DNA of 64,000 nt from Chelativorans intermedius (GCF_025398255.1 NZ_JAODNW010000008.1:62001-126000), one strand, 5' to 3'; numbered from the stretch's first letter, positions 27,423-36,420 are shown. Program-made: numbers and translations. The notes: a model not told the origin generated them from the letters alone.

Positions 27423-28235
27423 TTGCGGCACGCCTATGTGACGCTCGTCACCAATGCCGATTATGCGCTGGGCGCGCAGGCGCTGGTGCGCTCTCTCCGG
27501 CTGACGGGCACGCGGGCCGACATCGTTGTGCTGCACACCGGCGGCGTGGCGGCGGCCGAACTCGCTCCGCTCTCCGCCCTTGGCGCCAGGCTGGTGAAGG
27601 CCGATCTGCTGCCCACATCGGCGCAGTTCAACGAGCGCCATCAGCGCGCCAGACTGCACAGGGACGCGCCCTTCACCAAGGGCAACAAGCCGGCCTTCCA
27701 CACACCGCTCGACAATTTCGCCAAGCTGCGCCTGTGGCAGCTGACCGAATACAGCCGCGTGGTCTTCATCGATGCCGATGCCATCGTCATCCGCAACATC
27801 GACCGGCTGTTTTCCTATCCACAATTCTGCGCGGCCCCCAACGTCTATGAAAGCCTCGCCGACTTTCACAGGCTCAATTCCGGCGTCTTCGTCGCGGAGC
27901 CGTCGCACGGGACCTTCGAGTCCATGCTGGAGCGTCTCGACCGGCCGGGCGCCTTCTGGCCGCGCACGGACCAGACCTTCCTGCAGAGCTATTTTCCCGA
28001 CTGGCATGGCCTGCCGGTGTTCTTCAACATGCTGCAATATGTCTGGTTCAACCTGCCGGAACTGTGGGACTGGGCGTCGGTGAAGGTCATCCACTACCAG
28101 TATGAAAAGCCCTGGGAAGCCGATCATCCCAAAGCCGAAAGGCTTAAGCCGCTGATCGCGCTTTGGCAGGCGTACCGCGCCGGCGAAGGGATTCCCGACA
28201 TCGACCGGCTGGAAAACCCCGCAAGGCCGGCATGA
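27423..28235 (+). CDS. sqdD: SqdD-like glycosyltransferase
   Basis: 270 residues, TTG start 3 bp after the sqdB stop. GT8/glycogenin-like fold: HAYVTLVTNADYALGAQALVRSLRL at the start, YSRVVFIDADAIVIRNIDRLF with the DxD metal motif, and NSGVFVAEPS. In Sinorhizobium sqdD sits between sqdB and sqdC and is thought to transfer sulfoquinovose to diacylglycerol; the order here is the same. The gene overlaps sqdC by 4 bp (ATGA). Confidence 0.88.
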   Translation: MRHAYVTLVTNADYALGAQALVRSLRLTGTRADIVVLHTGGVAAAELAPLSALGARLVKADLLPTSAQFNERHQRARLHRDAPFTKGNKPAFHTPLDNFAKLRLWQLTEYSRVVFIDADAIVIRNIDRLFSYPQFCAAPNVYESLADFHRLNSGVFVAEPSHGTFESMLERLDRPGAFWPRTDQTFLQSYFPDWHGLPVFFNMLQYVWFNLPELWDWASVKVIHYQYEKPWEADHPKAERLKPLIALWQAYRAGEGIPDIDRLENPARPA

Positions 28236-29143
28236 AGGCGCTGTGCAGCGCGGTCTCCGGCGGGACCGGCTATGTCGGCCGCTTCGTCGTCGAGGGACTT
28301 CTGGCCGCCGGCCACCGGGTTGTGGTGCTGGGCCGCACGCCGCCAGCGGCGGGCTTCTTCTCCGCGCCGGTCGAGCATCGGCCGTTCTCGCTCGACCCGC
28401 AGGCCGTGGAGGCGGTTCTCCTCGCGGGGGTGGATGTCCTCGTTCACGCTGCCTTCGACCATCTTCCGGGAAAATATCGCGGCGGGGAGGGGGATGAATC
28501 GGAGCGGTTCCGCTGCCGCAATCTCGACGGCACGGTGGCGCTCTTCAAGGCGGCCAGGGCCGCGGGCGTGCGCCACGTGGTGTTCCTGTCGAGCCGCGCC
28601 GTCTATGGCCCGCGACCGCCCGGCACGTGGCTGGACGAGCAGGACGAGCCGCGCCCGGACACGCTTTACGGAGAGGTGAAGCTTGCCGCCGAAAGGGCAC
28701 TTTGCGCCATGTCCGGCGGCGACTTCCATGGCGTCAGCCTGCGCGTGACCGGTGTCTATGGGCCGGCCGGGCCGGGCAGGGCCCACAAATGGGCTGCCCT
28801 GTTCTCGGACTATCTCGCCGGGCGCGGGATCGCCCCGCGCGCCGGCACGGAGGTGCATGGCCGTGACGTTGCGCAGGCGATCCGGCGCGTGCTGGACGGG
28901 CAGGTCCGTGCGGGCGCTGTTCTGAACGTTTCCGACGTGCTGGTGGACCGCCGCGACATCCTCGCCATCGTCAAGCAGGTGACGGGGGCGCCATACCCCC
29001 TGCCGCGCCCGGCGAACAAGGCAGCCGTCAACGCCATGCGCTGCGACCGGCTCGCCGCCCTCGGCTGGCGGCCGGGCGGCATGGCGCTCCTGGAGGAAAC
29101 GGTTGCGCAGCTCGCCGCTTCGCGGGAGGATTTGGCGCGTTGA
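28232..29143 (+). CDS. sqdC: SqdC-like NAD-dependent epimerase/reductase
   Basis: 303 residues from the ATG at 28232, inside the ATGA overlap with sqdD. Rossmann start CSAVSGGTGYVGRFVVEGLLAAGHRVVVLGR, then HVVFLSSRAVYGPRPP and YGEVKLAAERAL with the SDR Tyr-x3-Lys. SqdC is required for sulfolipid synthesis in Rhodobacter and rhizobia, though its exact reaction is unsettled. No sqdA-like acyltransferase gene follows; a thioesterase comes next. Confidence 0.85.
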   Translation: MKALCSAVSGGTGYVGRFVVEGLLAAGHRVVVLGRTPPAAGFFSAPVEHRPFSLDPQAVEAVLLAGVDVLVHAAFDHLPGKYRGGEGDESERFRCRNLDGTVALFKAARAAGVRHVVFLSSRAVYGPRPPGTWLDEQDEPRPDTLYGEVKLAAERALCAMSGGDFHGVSLRVTGVYGPAGPGRAHKWAALFSDYLAGRGIAPRAGTEVHGRDVAQAIRRVLDGQVRAGAVLNVSDVLVDRRDILAIVKQVTGAPYPLPRPANKAAVNAMRCDRLAALGWRPGGMALLEETVAQLAASREDLAR

Positions 29144-29202
29144 ACCGCGCCGGCGCAACGATTCGCAACGTCGCGCCGGAGGGAAAAGCCGGAGGGGCCT
29201 CG

Positions 29203-29595
29203 ATGCCGGAAAACCGTCCGCAGCCTGATGGAGAACTGACCCTGCGCACCCAGGCCATGCCCGGCGATGCCAATGCGGCGGGCGACATCTTCGGCGGCTG
29301 GGTAATGGCGCAGATGGATCTGGCAAGCGGCATCAGGGCGGCGGAGCGGGCGCGCGGTCGCGTGGTGACGGCAGCCGTCAAGGAGATGGCCTTCGCCAAG
29401 CCGATGAAGGTGGGCGACACGCTGTGCGTCTACACGCGCGTGGCCAGCGTCGGCCGCACCTCGATGGTGCTGAAGGTGGAGGCATGGGCGCAGCGCTATC
29501 TTTCCGACATCATGGAAATGGTCACCCATGCCGATTTCGTGATGGTTGCTCTCGATGCCGAGGGCCGGCCGACCCCGGTGCCGCCGGAATCCTGA
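29203..29595 (+). CDS. Hotdog-fold acyl-CoA thioesterase (YciA-like)
   Basis: 130 residues from the ATG at 29203 with GGAGGGG 5 bp upstream. TQAMPGDANAAGDIFGGWVMAQMDLASGI is the YciA/BACH opening with the catalytic Asp in GDIFGGW, and VTAAVKEMAFAKPMKVGDTL the second block. Hydrolyses acyl-CoAs of broad length. Its last 74 bp overlap the end of the convergent HxlR-type gene. Possibly transcribed with sqdBDC (59 bp gap). Confidence 0.9.
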   Translation: MPENRPQPDGELTLRTQAMPGDANAAGDIFGGWVMAQMDLASGIRAAERARGRVVTAAVKEMAFAKPMKVGDTLCVYTRVASVGRTSMVLKVEAWAQRYLSDIMEMVTHADFVMVALDAEGRPTPVPPES

Positions 29596-29992
29596 CGGCC
29601 GGTTCGCTCCACTGTTCATCGAAGCGTCGACGCGCCTCATCGATGCGTTCGCGATTTATGTCGACCCATTTGGCGAGCGCTGCCACGGGCACCAGGAGTT
29701 CGCGCCCCAGATCGGTGAGAGTGTATTCGACCCGCGGCGGAATCGTGGGATAGACCGTGCGCGTGACAAAGCCATCGCGTTCGAGATTGCGCAGCGTGGT
29801 CGTCAGCATCTTCTGAGAGATGCCATCGATGGCGCGCCGAAGCTCGTTGAAGCGCATGGTCTTCTGGCCGAGAAAACGCACGATCAGCACCGACCACTTG
29901 TCACCGACAAGGCTGAGAATTTCGTGAACCGGCCGACAGCGCTCGTGTTGAAGATTGACGCTGTCGGTATGATCCGGGTGACCGGGTTTCAA
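29522..29992 (-). CDS. HxlR family transcriptional regulator
   Basis: 156 residues from a TTG at 29992 preceded by GGAGG with 7-bp spacing; upstream in-frame codons run into the neighbour's promoter. The HxlR winged helix is complete: RCRPVHEILSLVGDKWSVLIVRFLG, MRFNELRRAIDGISQKMLTTTLRNLERDGF and PRVEYTLTDLGREL. A single cysteine stands in the conserved N-terminal position used for redox or electrophile sensing in related YodB/HypR/QorR proteins. It is divergent, 85 bp apart, from an FMN reductase gene it probably represses. The C-terminal ~25 residues overlap the thioesterase gene. Confidence 0.88.
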   Translation of the reverse strand: MKPGHPDHTDSVNLQHERCRPVHEILSLVGDKWSVLIVRFLGQKTMRFNELRRAIDGISQKMLTTTLRNLERDGFVTRTVYPTIPPRVEYTLTDLGRELLVPVAALAKWVDINRERIDEARRRFDEQWSEPAVRIPAAPGSAGPRHREQPSRNRHG

Positions 29993-30077
29993 AAAAGTGC
30001 CTCCTTGCAGCAGTTTTTCCGGTATCCAATATAGCGTCGGTTTCCAAGCGTTACCACTCTGGATGGAGAACCGATCT

Positions 30078-30677
30078 ATGGAGAAACTGAGGACTGGCAT
30101 CATCATTGGTTCGACGCGCGAAGGCCGCTTCGCCGAAAAGGCGGCGAGCTGGATCTATGAATTGGCGAAGAAGCGCGTCGATCTGGATGTAGAACTCGTG
30201 GACCTGCGCGATTATCCAATGCCTTTTTTCGAGGACGCCGTGCCACCCGCCTACGGATCGTCGGAGAATTCGCAGGTCCGGTCGTGGCAAAGCAGGATCG
30301 CTTCGCTCGATGGCTTTATCTTCACCGCCGCCGAGTACAACCGCGGGCCCACCGCCGTACTCAAGAACGCGCTCGACTATGCCTATCATGAGTGGAGCAA
30401 CAAGCCTGCCGCATTCGTCGGCTACGGTGGGGTCGGCGGCGCCCGTGCAGTGGAGCAGCTCCGGCTTCACGCAGTGGAGTTGCAGATGGCGCCCATCCGC
30501 ACGGCGGTCCATATCCTGCTGCCGGACTTTCTAGCCTGCCGCAGTGGAGAAAAGTCGCTCTCACAGATCGAACATTTGAACCAGGGGGCAGAAAGCATGC
30601 TCGACCAGTTCGCCTGGTGGGCGAAGGCGCTCAAAATGGCGCGCGAAGCGACCGCTCAGAGGGAGGAGGCGGTGTAG
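30078..30677 (+). CDS. NADPH-dependent FMN reductase (flavodoxin-like)
   Basis: 199 residues from the ATG at 30078, with GGAGAA 7 bp upstream (30063 is an alternative). Flavodoxin-like FMN-binding: GIIIGSTREGRFAEKAASW phosphate loop, PMPFFEDAVPP and FTAAEYNRGPTAVLKNALDYAYHEW, which is the signature of the azoreductase/chromate-reductase class, then GGVGGARAVEQLR. Likely a quinone or nitro-compound reductase controlled by the divergent HxlR regulator, an arrangement common for electrophile defence. Confidence 0.9.
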   Translation: MEKLRTGIIIGSTREGRFAEKAASWIYELAKKRVDLDVELVDLRDYPMPFFEDAVPPAYGSSENSQVRSWQSRIASLDGFIFTAAEYNRGPTAVLKNALDYAYHEWSNKPAAFVGYGGVGGARAVEQLRLHAVELQMAPIRTAVHILLPDFLACRSGEKSLSQIEHLNQGAESMLDQFAWWAKALKMAREATAQREEAV

Positions 30678-30739
30678 CCTGAGGCGAGAGGCCTGCCATG
30701 GCGCGGGCCCTGCCGCAAGCGTCGGGATCCAGCAGCGGA

Positions 30740-32044
30740 TCAGGCCTTCGCCCTTTGCTCTTCCACTTGATTGATTCTTTGGGCAAGCACGCGGTCGATG
30801 CGCCTTCCGTCCATGTCGACGATCTCGAAACGCCAGCCCATCGCATCCACCGTGGTGCCGGTGCGCGGCAGCTCCCGCGTGAGGGAGAGAAGGAAGCCGG
30901 CAAGCGTGGTGAAGCTGCGCTGCGCGGGCAGGGAAATGCCCAGATGATCCGCCATCTCGTCGGCCGGCATCAGTCCGGGCAGGAGCCAGGAGCCATCGGC
31001 GCGCTGGACGACGTCGCGCTCTCCCCCCTCGGCATCGGCACGGAATACGCCGGCAATCGCCTCCAGAATGTCGGTCGGCGTGACGATTCCCTCGAAGCTG
31101 CCATACTCGTCATGCACCAGCGCCATTGGCACCTCCGCCTCGCGCAGCACGGCAAGCACATCGAGGGCATCGGCGAAATCGTGCACGATGGGAGCGGGGT
31201 GGATGTACGCGCGCAGGTCGAGCGGCTTTTCCTCCAGCCGGGCCGCCAGCAACTCGCGCTGCTTGACGACTCCGACCAGATTGTCGAGGGACCCGTCTCC
31301 GACCGGTAGCAGGGCGTGATCGCTGTCGCGCAGGGTTTGGGCGATGGCCTCCGGCCCATGCGCCAGGTTCACCCAGTCCACCTCGCCGCGCGGTGTCATG
31401 ATGGCGCGCGCCTTCCGGTCGGCCAGCCGCATCACACCGGCAATCATGCGGCGCTCGTCGCTCTCGATCGTGCCTGCGTGCTCGGCCTCGGCGATGAGAG
31501 TGCGGATTTCCTCATCGGTAACGCGGCGGGACGCCTCCGCGCTCTGGCCGAGCAGGGCAAGCACCGCCCGGCCCGAAACGTCGAGCAGCCAGACGAGGGG
31601 CAGCGCCACCTGCGCCATCGCCGTCATGAAGGGGGCAACCCGAATGGCGATGCTTTCCGCATTCTTCAGCGCAAGCTGCTTCGGCACAAGCTCGCCGATG
31701 ATAAGCGAGACATAGGTGATCAGCGCCACCACGATTCCCACACCCGCCGGATTGGCGATGGAGGGCGAAAGGCCGAGTGTCGCCAGCCATTGCGACAGCC
31801 GCACGCCCAGCGTGGCGCCCGAAAAGGCGCCGGAGAGCACGCCGACCAGCGTGATGCCGATTTGCACCGTGGAGAGAAAACGGCCGGGGTCGGCCGAAAG
31901 CCCGAGCGCCCGTTGTGCCCCGCGCTCGTGCTGGCGCGCCTTCAGCCGCGCCGGACGGGCAGAGACGACGGCCAGCTCCGACATGGCCATGAAGCCGTTG
32001 AAGAGAATGAGCAGGAAAAGGATGGCAATCTCGATCGCAAGCAT
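30740..32044 (-). CDS. CNNM/CorC-type transporter-associated protein (hemolysin family)
   Basis: 434 residues. The DUF21 membrane domain (three or four segments, from LAIEIAILFLLILFNGFMAMSELAVVSAR) is followed by two CBS domains (about 200-320, PVGDGSLDNLVGVVKQRELL and VHDEYGSFEGIVTPTDILEAI) and a CorC_HlyC domain at the C-terminus (GFLLSLTRELPRTGTTVDAMGWRFEIVDMDGRRIDRV). The family is linked to magnesium or cobalt efflux rather than to true hemolysins. AMSELAVVS is the conserved family start. Confidence 0.93.
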   Translation of the reverse strand: MLAIEIAILFLLILFNGFMAMSELAVVSARPARLKARQHERGAQRALGLSADPGRFLSTVQIGITLVGVLSGAFSGATLGVRLSQWLATLGLSPSIANPAGVGIVVALITYVSLIIGELVPKQLALKNAESIAIRVAPFMTAMAQVALPLVWLLDVSGRAVLALLGQSAEASRRVTDEEIRTLIAEAEHAGTIESDERRMIAGVMRLADRKARAIMTPRGEVDWVNLAHGPEAIAQTLRDSDHALLPVGDGSLDNLVGVVKQRELLAARLEEKPLDLRAYIHPAPIVHDFADALDVLAVLREAEVPMALVHDEYGSFEGIVTPTDILEAIAGVFRADAEGGERDVVQRADGSWLLPGLMPADEMADHLGISLPAQRSFTTLAGFLLSLTRELPRTGTTVDAMGWRFEIVDMDGRRIDRVLAQRINQVEEQRAKA

Positions 32045-32106
32045 GGGCGCTGTCCTATCACCTGCCGGACAGGGTGGCGAGTGGCAACGGCCGTGTCTGC
32101 ACGGAT

Positions 32107-32889
32107 TCAGCGGCAGGCGCGGTAGCCGTTCTTGCGCTCCTTGATGTCGAAATGGAAGTGGTCCGCATGGTCGGCATCGTATCCCGGCCCCAGCACGGTG
32201 GTGAAATAGCCGCAGCCCTGCGCGCGCACCTTGTTGAGAAGGCCACGCTGGCGGAAGGCGAAGAAGCCGGGCCGGCGCACGTCGATCTCGCGGCCGTTGT
32301 TGAGCGTGATCGACATCACGTCGAGGGCATTGCCCTTGGAATGTTCGGAGGCCACGCCGGTGCCGCGGATGCGCCGGCAGGAGTAGCTGGAGCCCTGGCG
32401 GATCGTGTCGATGCCCGAGAGGTAGCGCATGCGCGCTGCCGGTGCCAGCTCGTTCTTCGTCCAGCGGGCAAAAGTGGCTGCCATGCGGCAGTTGAGGGTG
32501 GCGGGAGGCTGCATCTTGATGCCGCCGGAGAGCGCGCTCACCTCTACCGGATGGTCTATGCGGCAGGCGCCGCCGTCGTCAATCGGGGCCAGATCGCGAT
32601 AGGTCACGCCGAGGCGCTTGAGCTCGCGCCGGCAGGCCGCCTCGTCGGCCGGCATCGCGGCGGCAGGATCGCGCGGCATGGTGAAGCGCGGATAGCTCGT
32701 CATCATCGGGTTGGAGGGCACCAGATTCTGCAGCCCGCCGCCCGAGACGGCCGCCGTGCGCACGCCGACATCCACCTCCGGCCGCAACACCGCCTCCGCC
32801 GAGCAGGCGGCAAGCACGCCGGCAAGCCCAAGTCCGATCAGGCTCCGCAGGAGGCGGGAGGCACGCAATGGCCTGCGACGCGGCGACAT
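32107..32889 (-). CDS. Extensin-like C-terminal domain lipoprotein
   Basis: 260 residues from the ATG at 32889 (a GTG at 32919 is possible). Basic leader and lipobox LAAC mark an envelope lipoprotein. The C-terminal ~170 residues form the extensin-like domain of alphaproteobacteria: ACRRELKRLGVTYRDLAPI, ATLNCRMAATFARWT, RRIRGTGVASEHSKGNALDVMSI and DADHADHFHFDI. The S-H-x-x-G-x-A-x-D...HxDHFH arrangement resembles the zinc-dependent DD-peptidase fold (VanY/YcbK type), so peptidoglycan cleavage is plausible but not shown. Confidence 0.85.
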   Translation of the reverse strand: MSPRRRPLRASRLLRSLIGLGLAGVLAACSAEAVLRPEVDVGVRTAAVSGGGLQNLVPSNPMMTSYPRFTMPRDPAAAMPADEAACRRELKRLGVTYRDLAPIDDGGACRIDHPVEVSALSGGIKMQPPATLNCRMAATFARWTKNELAPAARMRYLSGIDTIRQGSSYSCRRIRGTGVASEHSKGNALDVMSITLNNGREIDVRRPGFFAFRQRGLLNKVRAQGCGYFTTVLGPGYDADHADHFHFDIKERKNGYRACR

Positions 32890-33038
32890 ACACTCAAGCA
32901 CGCAACCATATCCCTTCACGCGGACAGGCCGGCAAGTCTAGGGGCGAAGGGTAAAGGAAAGCTCAGCAGGCCCGTTGATGCCTGTGGCGGAATTGCGGCA
33001 GCCGGCGGAAGGGAAGGCCGGAACGGGGTGGCAGACGC

Positions 33039-33461
33039 TCAGGCGCCGATGGCCGCCAGCCCCTCCTCCAGCCAGTCGCTCAGCATGGGCATGCCGAGCA
33101 GATAGTTCGCAAGGCCGCTGTTGACGCGCTGGCGCGCCTCCGCCACCGCCTCGGCCCATTCCTCCGCCTCGTAGTCGCCGCGGCCGATCCAAGCAATGGC
33201 CAGCAGCTCGGCCGCCTCATCGACATTCAGGTCCGCGATGAGCTCGCGGAACTCCTCTTCCGTGAGGTCCTCCTCTTCTTCCTCGGCCAGCCCGTCGTGA
33301 TTGTGAAGGTCGGTTTCGTCGGCAAATTCGATCTCGTGCTCCTTGCCGTCGTCGTAGTCGTCATTGACGGCAGCGGAGATGGTGCGCGCCTTCTCCGCCA
33401 GAAGGCGCACCGTGTCCGGCCCCAGCGACAGCTCCCATTCCCTTTCGACCGACCTCTTCAT
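33039..33461 (-). CDS. DUF3775 family protein
   Basis: 140 residues from the ATG at 33461, with GGAG 6 bp upstream (33473 is an alternative). A highly acidic middle (about 53-66, including EEEEEDLTEEEF) is followed by LIADLNVDEAAELLAIAWIGRGDYEAEEWAEAVAEA and SDWLEEGLAAIG, the usual DUF3775 pattern in Rhizobiales. No signal or membrane segment; cytoplasmic. The function is unknown. Confidence 0.82.
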   Translation of the reverse strand: MKRSVEREWELSLGPDTVRLLAEKARTISAAVNDDYDDGKEHEIEFADETDLHNHDGLAEEEEEDLTEEEFRELIADLNVDEAAELLAIAWIGRGDYEAEEWAEAVAEARQRVNSGLANYLLGMPMLSDWLEEGLAAIGA

Positions 33462-33530
33462 GAACGGCTCCATCGGCGTCTGAGCCCCGCGCCATCATAG
33501 CGCATCTTGCAATGGATTGGTGCCGCCTGT

Positions 33531-34418
33531 TCAAGGCGCGGTGCGGCGGGAGCGCAGCGCCGGCACGACCTCGACCAGCAGGATGGCCGAAAAGATGAGA
33601 ACACATCCCGCAAGCCCCGTGGGTGGCAGCCGCTCGCCCAGGAAGATGGCGCCGAACAAGGCGGCGAAGACGGCCTCGGTGGACAGGAAGATGGCCGCCT
33701 GCGGCGCCGTGGTGTGGCGCTGGCCCACCACCTGCAGCGTGAAGGCGATGCCGCCGGAGAAGATGCCGGCATAGAGGATTTCGGGCAGCGCGGCGCGAAT
33801 GGCGGCCGGATCGATAGGCTCGACCGCCAGCGCGATGAGCAGCGCGATGAGCGCGGTAACCGCGAACTGCGCGACGGCCAGCGTGACCGGCCGCCCGGTG
33901 CGGCTGGCGGCGCGGGCGATGTAGATGACCTGCAGCGCCCAGAAGGCGGCGCACAGGATGGTGAGCCAGTCGCCGGCAACCAGCGCCGTGGCGCCGCCAC
34001 CGGACAGAAGCCAGATGCCGGCGAGCGCGCAAAGGGCCGCCGGCCATACGATCCGGTGCGGCCACTGCCGGAACAGCAGCACGCCGAAGAACGGCACCAT
34101 CACCACATAGAGCCCGGTGAGAAAGCCGGCATTGGTGACCGTGGTGGTCAGCAGCCCCACCTGCTGGGCGGCCATGCCGGCGAACAGGAGGAGACCGATC
34201 AGCGCGAAACTGCGCCAGTCGCTGGCCCGCAGCCGCACCGGCGTCCGCGCCCCCTCCCGCAGCGCGAAGGGCAGCATGGACAGGCAGGCGATGGCAAAGC
34301 GCAGTCCGATGAAGAGGAAAGGGCCGATCGCCTGCATGGCGGTGGACTGGGCAACGAAGCCCATCCCCCACATGGCGCCGGCGGTCAGCAGCAATATGTT
34401 GGCTTGAAGACGAGTCAT
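33531..34418 (-). CDS. EamA/DMT family transporter
   Basis: 295 residues from the ATG at 34418 (a TTG at 34433 also opens the frame). Ten hydrophobic segments in two EamA repeats: the first begins ANILLLTAGAMWGMGFVAQSTAM, the second near AQFAVTALIALLIALAVEP. Typical inner-membrane drug/metabolite exporter of the YdcZ/RhaT superfamily; the substrate cannot be inferred. Neighbouring genes are unrelated and separately spaced. Confidence 0.9.
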   Translation of the reverse strand: MTRLQANILLLTAGAMWGMGFVAQSTAMQAIGPFLFIGLRFAIACLSMLPFALREGARTPVRLRASDWRSFALIGLLLFAGMAAQQVGLLTTTVTNAGFLTGLYVVMVPFFGVLLFRQWPHRIVWPAALCALAGIWLLSGGGATALVAGDWLTILCAAFWALQVIYIARAASRTGRPVTLAVAQFAVTALIALLIALAVEPIDPAAIRAALPEILYAGIFSGGIAFTLQVVGQRHTTAPQAAIFLSTEAVFAALFGAIFLGERLPPTGLAGCVLIFSAILLVEVVPALRSRRTAP

Positions 34419-34532
34419 GAACAGAAACCGCAAGGCATGAAAACCGGGCGGTCATAGCAGGGGCGAAGGCGGACGCAAGCCCTTTTCGACGGGCTTCAGG
34501 CCATGGTCGATGGTGGCGCCGGCAGCCTGCCG

Positions 34533-35657
34533 CTAGGGTGCACGCGACAGGCGGATGATCCTTCCGTCGGCCTCGTCGGTGAGCAGCCAGACGGAGCCGT
34601 CCGGCGCCACCTCGACGTCGCGCAGGCGGCCGAAGGCACCTTCGAGCAGGCGCTCCTCGCCGACAATCTCGCCCGCATCGTCGCGTTCGAGCCTGGCAAG
34701 AAGCTGGAAGGCGAGGGCGGCGACCAGGAAGTCGCCCCTCCACTCGGGGAACATGTCGCCGTCATAGACGGTCATGCCGGAGGGGGCGATGGAGGGATCC
34801 CAATAGTGCTTCGGCGGTTCGAAGCCCGGCGCCTCGGCTCCCATCTCGATGCCGCGGCCCGAATAATGGCGGCCATAGGAGACGCGAGGCCAGCCGTAGT
34901 TTCGGCCGGGTTCCGGCCGGTTGACCTCGTCGCCCCCGCGCGGGCCGTGCTCGACGGTCCACAGGGCGCCGGTGACGGGATCGAACACGGCCCCTTGCGG
35001 ATTGCGATGGCCTATGGACCAGATCTCCGGCGCGGCGCCAGGCGTGTCGAGGAAGGGATTGTCGGACGGCACGCTGCCGTCGGGATTGATGCGCAGCACC
35101 GAGCCCGCATGGTCGGACACGTCCTGCGCGCGCTCCATCTCCCCGCGGTCGCCGATGGTGAAGAACAGCGTTCCATCGGGGGCGGGCACGATGCGCGAGC
35201 CGAAATGGCGGCCTGCGCCGGTCTTGCGGTTCATGGAGAAGATGGTCTCGACATCGGCCAGCCTTGCCGCGTCGCCCTCCCGTACCAGCCGGGCGCGCGC
35301 GATTGCCGTGCCGGCGCCGCCGGGGCCGGGCTCGGAGAAGGAGAGAAACAGCGTGCGCGAGGTCTCGAAGTCGCCGGCCGGCGCCACGTCCAGAAGCCCG
35401 CCCTGGCCAATGGTCGCCACGCGCGGCACGCCGTTAAGCGGTGGCGAGAGGCGGCCCTGGGAGAAGAGGCGCAGCCGGCCGGCACGCTCCGTCACGACGG
35501 CGCTGCCGTCCGGCAGGAAGGCGATGCCCCAGGGATGCTCCAGCCCATCGGCCAGCGTTTCGGCGCGCAGCGCGACATCTCCCGCCTCGAAGACCTGGGC
35601 GCCGGGGGCTGCGGGGAAGGCGGCCGCGAAAAGCGCCGCCAGCAGAAGTCTCGCCAT
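34533..35657 (-). CDS. PQQ-dependent sugar dehydrogenase-like protein (YliI/Asd type)
   Basis: 374 residues. Signal peptide LLLAALFAAAFPAAPGAQ places it in the periplasm. Six-bladed beta-propeller of the GDH-B family: LADGLEHPWGIAFLPDGSAVVTERAGRL with the catalytic-histidine-type HPWG motif, LFFTIGDRGE, WSIGHRNPQGAVFDP, TVEHGPRGGDEVN and NYGWPRVSYG. Family members oxidise aldoses with PQQ when supplied with cofactor; whether this organism makes PQQ is not shown in the window. Confidence 0.93.
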   Translation of the reverse strand: MARLLLAALFAAAFPAAPGAQVFEAGDVALRAETLADGLEHPWGIAFLPDGSAVVTERAGRLRLFSQGRLSPPLNGVPRVATIGQGGLLDVAPAGDFETSRTLFLSFSEPGPGGAGTAIARARLVREGDAARLADVETIFSMNRKTGAGRHFGSRIVPAPDGTLFFTIGDRGEMERAQDVSDHAGSVLRINPDGSVPSDNPFLDTPGAAPEIWSIGHRNPQGAVFDPVTGALWTVEHGPRGGDEVNRPEPGRNYGWPRVSYGRHYSGRGIEMGAEAPGFEPPKHYWDPSIAPSGMTVYDGDMFPEWRGDFLVAALAFQLLARLERDDAGEIVGEERLLEGAFGRLRDVEVAPDGSVWLLTDEADGRIIRLSRAP

Positions 35658-35841
35658 GACATTCCCTCCCTGCTCGATCCTCGAAGCTTTTCACATAGGG
35701 TGGGGCGGCCGCCAGGCCAAGCGTTGCGGGCGCGCGCGGCGCCCCGGGCCCTTTGCCGGCAACCATCGAATTTCCCCGCTGCGCACAAGATTCCGCGTGA
35801 AAATGCCACAAAGATTGCTATATTTGCCGAGAGTCGAACGA

Positions 35842-35882
35842 AACGGTTCCGTTGGCCAAGGCTGCCGGACCGTTTTCTTTTT
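35842..35882 (+). terminator. Terminator-like hairpin in greA leader
   Basis: AACGGTtCCG (35842-35851) pairs with CGGACCGTT (35866-35874), enclosing TTGGCCAA, and is followed by TTCTTTTT (35875-35882). A TATATT at 35819-35824 just upstream could be a -10 element, so a ~50-nt leader transcript would end here, 64 bp before greA. Confidence 0.55.
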
Positions 35883-35945
35883 GTGTCCACAGGTGCTGGG
35901 CCGAGGCCCGCAAGCGGCCTTAGACGTCAGAGAAGGTGAAACGAC

Positions 35946-36419
35946 ATGAACAAGGTCCCGATGACCCTGGCCGGGTACGATTCGCTGAAGGAAGAGCTGC
36001 GCTGGCGCCAGCAGGAGGAGCGGCCGCGCATCATCGAGGCGATCTCCGAGGCCCGCGCTCATGGCGACCTTTCCGAGAATGCCGAGTACCACGCCGCCAA
36101 GGAGGCACAGAGCCTCAACGAGGGGCGCATCAGCGAGCTTGAGGACCTGATCGCCCGTGCCGAGGTGATCGACGTCAGGAAGCTGTCCGGCGACACGGTG
36201 AAGTTCGGCGCCACCGTCGTTCTCGTGGACGAGGACACGGAAGAGGAAAAGACCTACCAGATCGTCGGCGACCAGGAGGCGGACGTGAAGTCGGGCCGCA
36301 TCTCCATCTCCTCGCCCATCGCCCGGGCGCTGATCGGCAAGACCGTGGGCGACACGGTGGAGGTCAACGCGCCGGGCGGGGCGCGTGGCTACGAGGTGCT
36401 CCGCGTCCAGTACGGCTGA
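35946..36419 (+). CDS. greA: Transcription elongation factor GreA
   Basis: 157 residues, the usual length. The N-terminal coiled coil opens [32 protein letters not shown], with acidic tip [21 protein letters not shown] (Asp/Glu that act in the RNA polymerase channel), followed by the FKBP-like C-terminal domain ([29 protein letters not shown]). GreA makes backtracked RNA polymerase cleave its transcript. GAAGGTGAAACGAC precedes the ATG. lpcC starts 1 bp after the stop. Confidence 0.98.
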   Translation: MNKVPMTLAGYDSLKEELRWRQQEERPRIIEAISEARAHGDLSENAEYHAAKEAQSLNEGRISELEDLIARAEVIDVRKLSGDTVKFGATVVLVDEDTEEEKTYQIVGDQEADVKSGRISISSPIARALIGKTVGDTVEVNAPGGARGYEVLRVQYG

Positions 36420-36420
36420 G

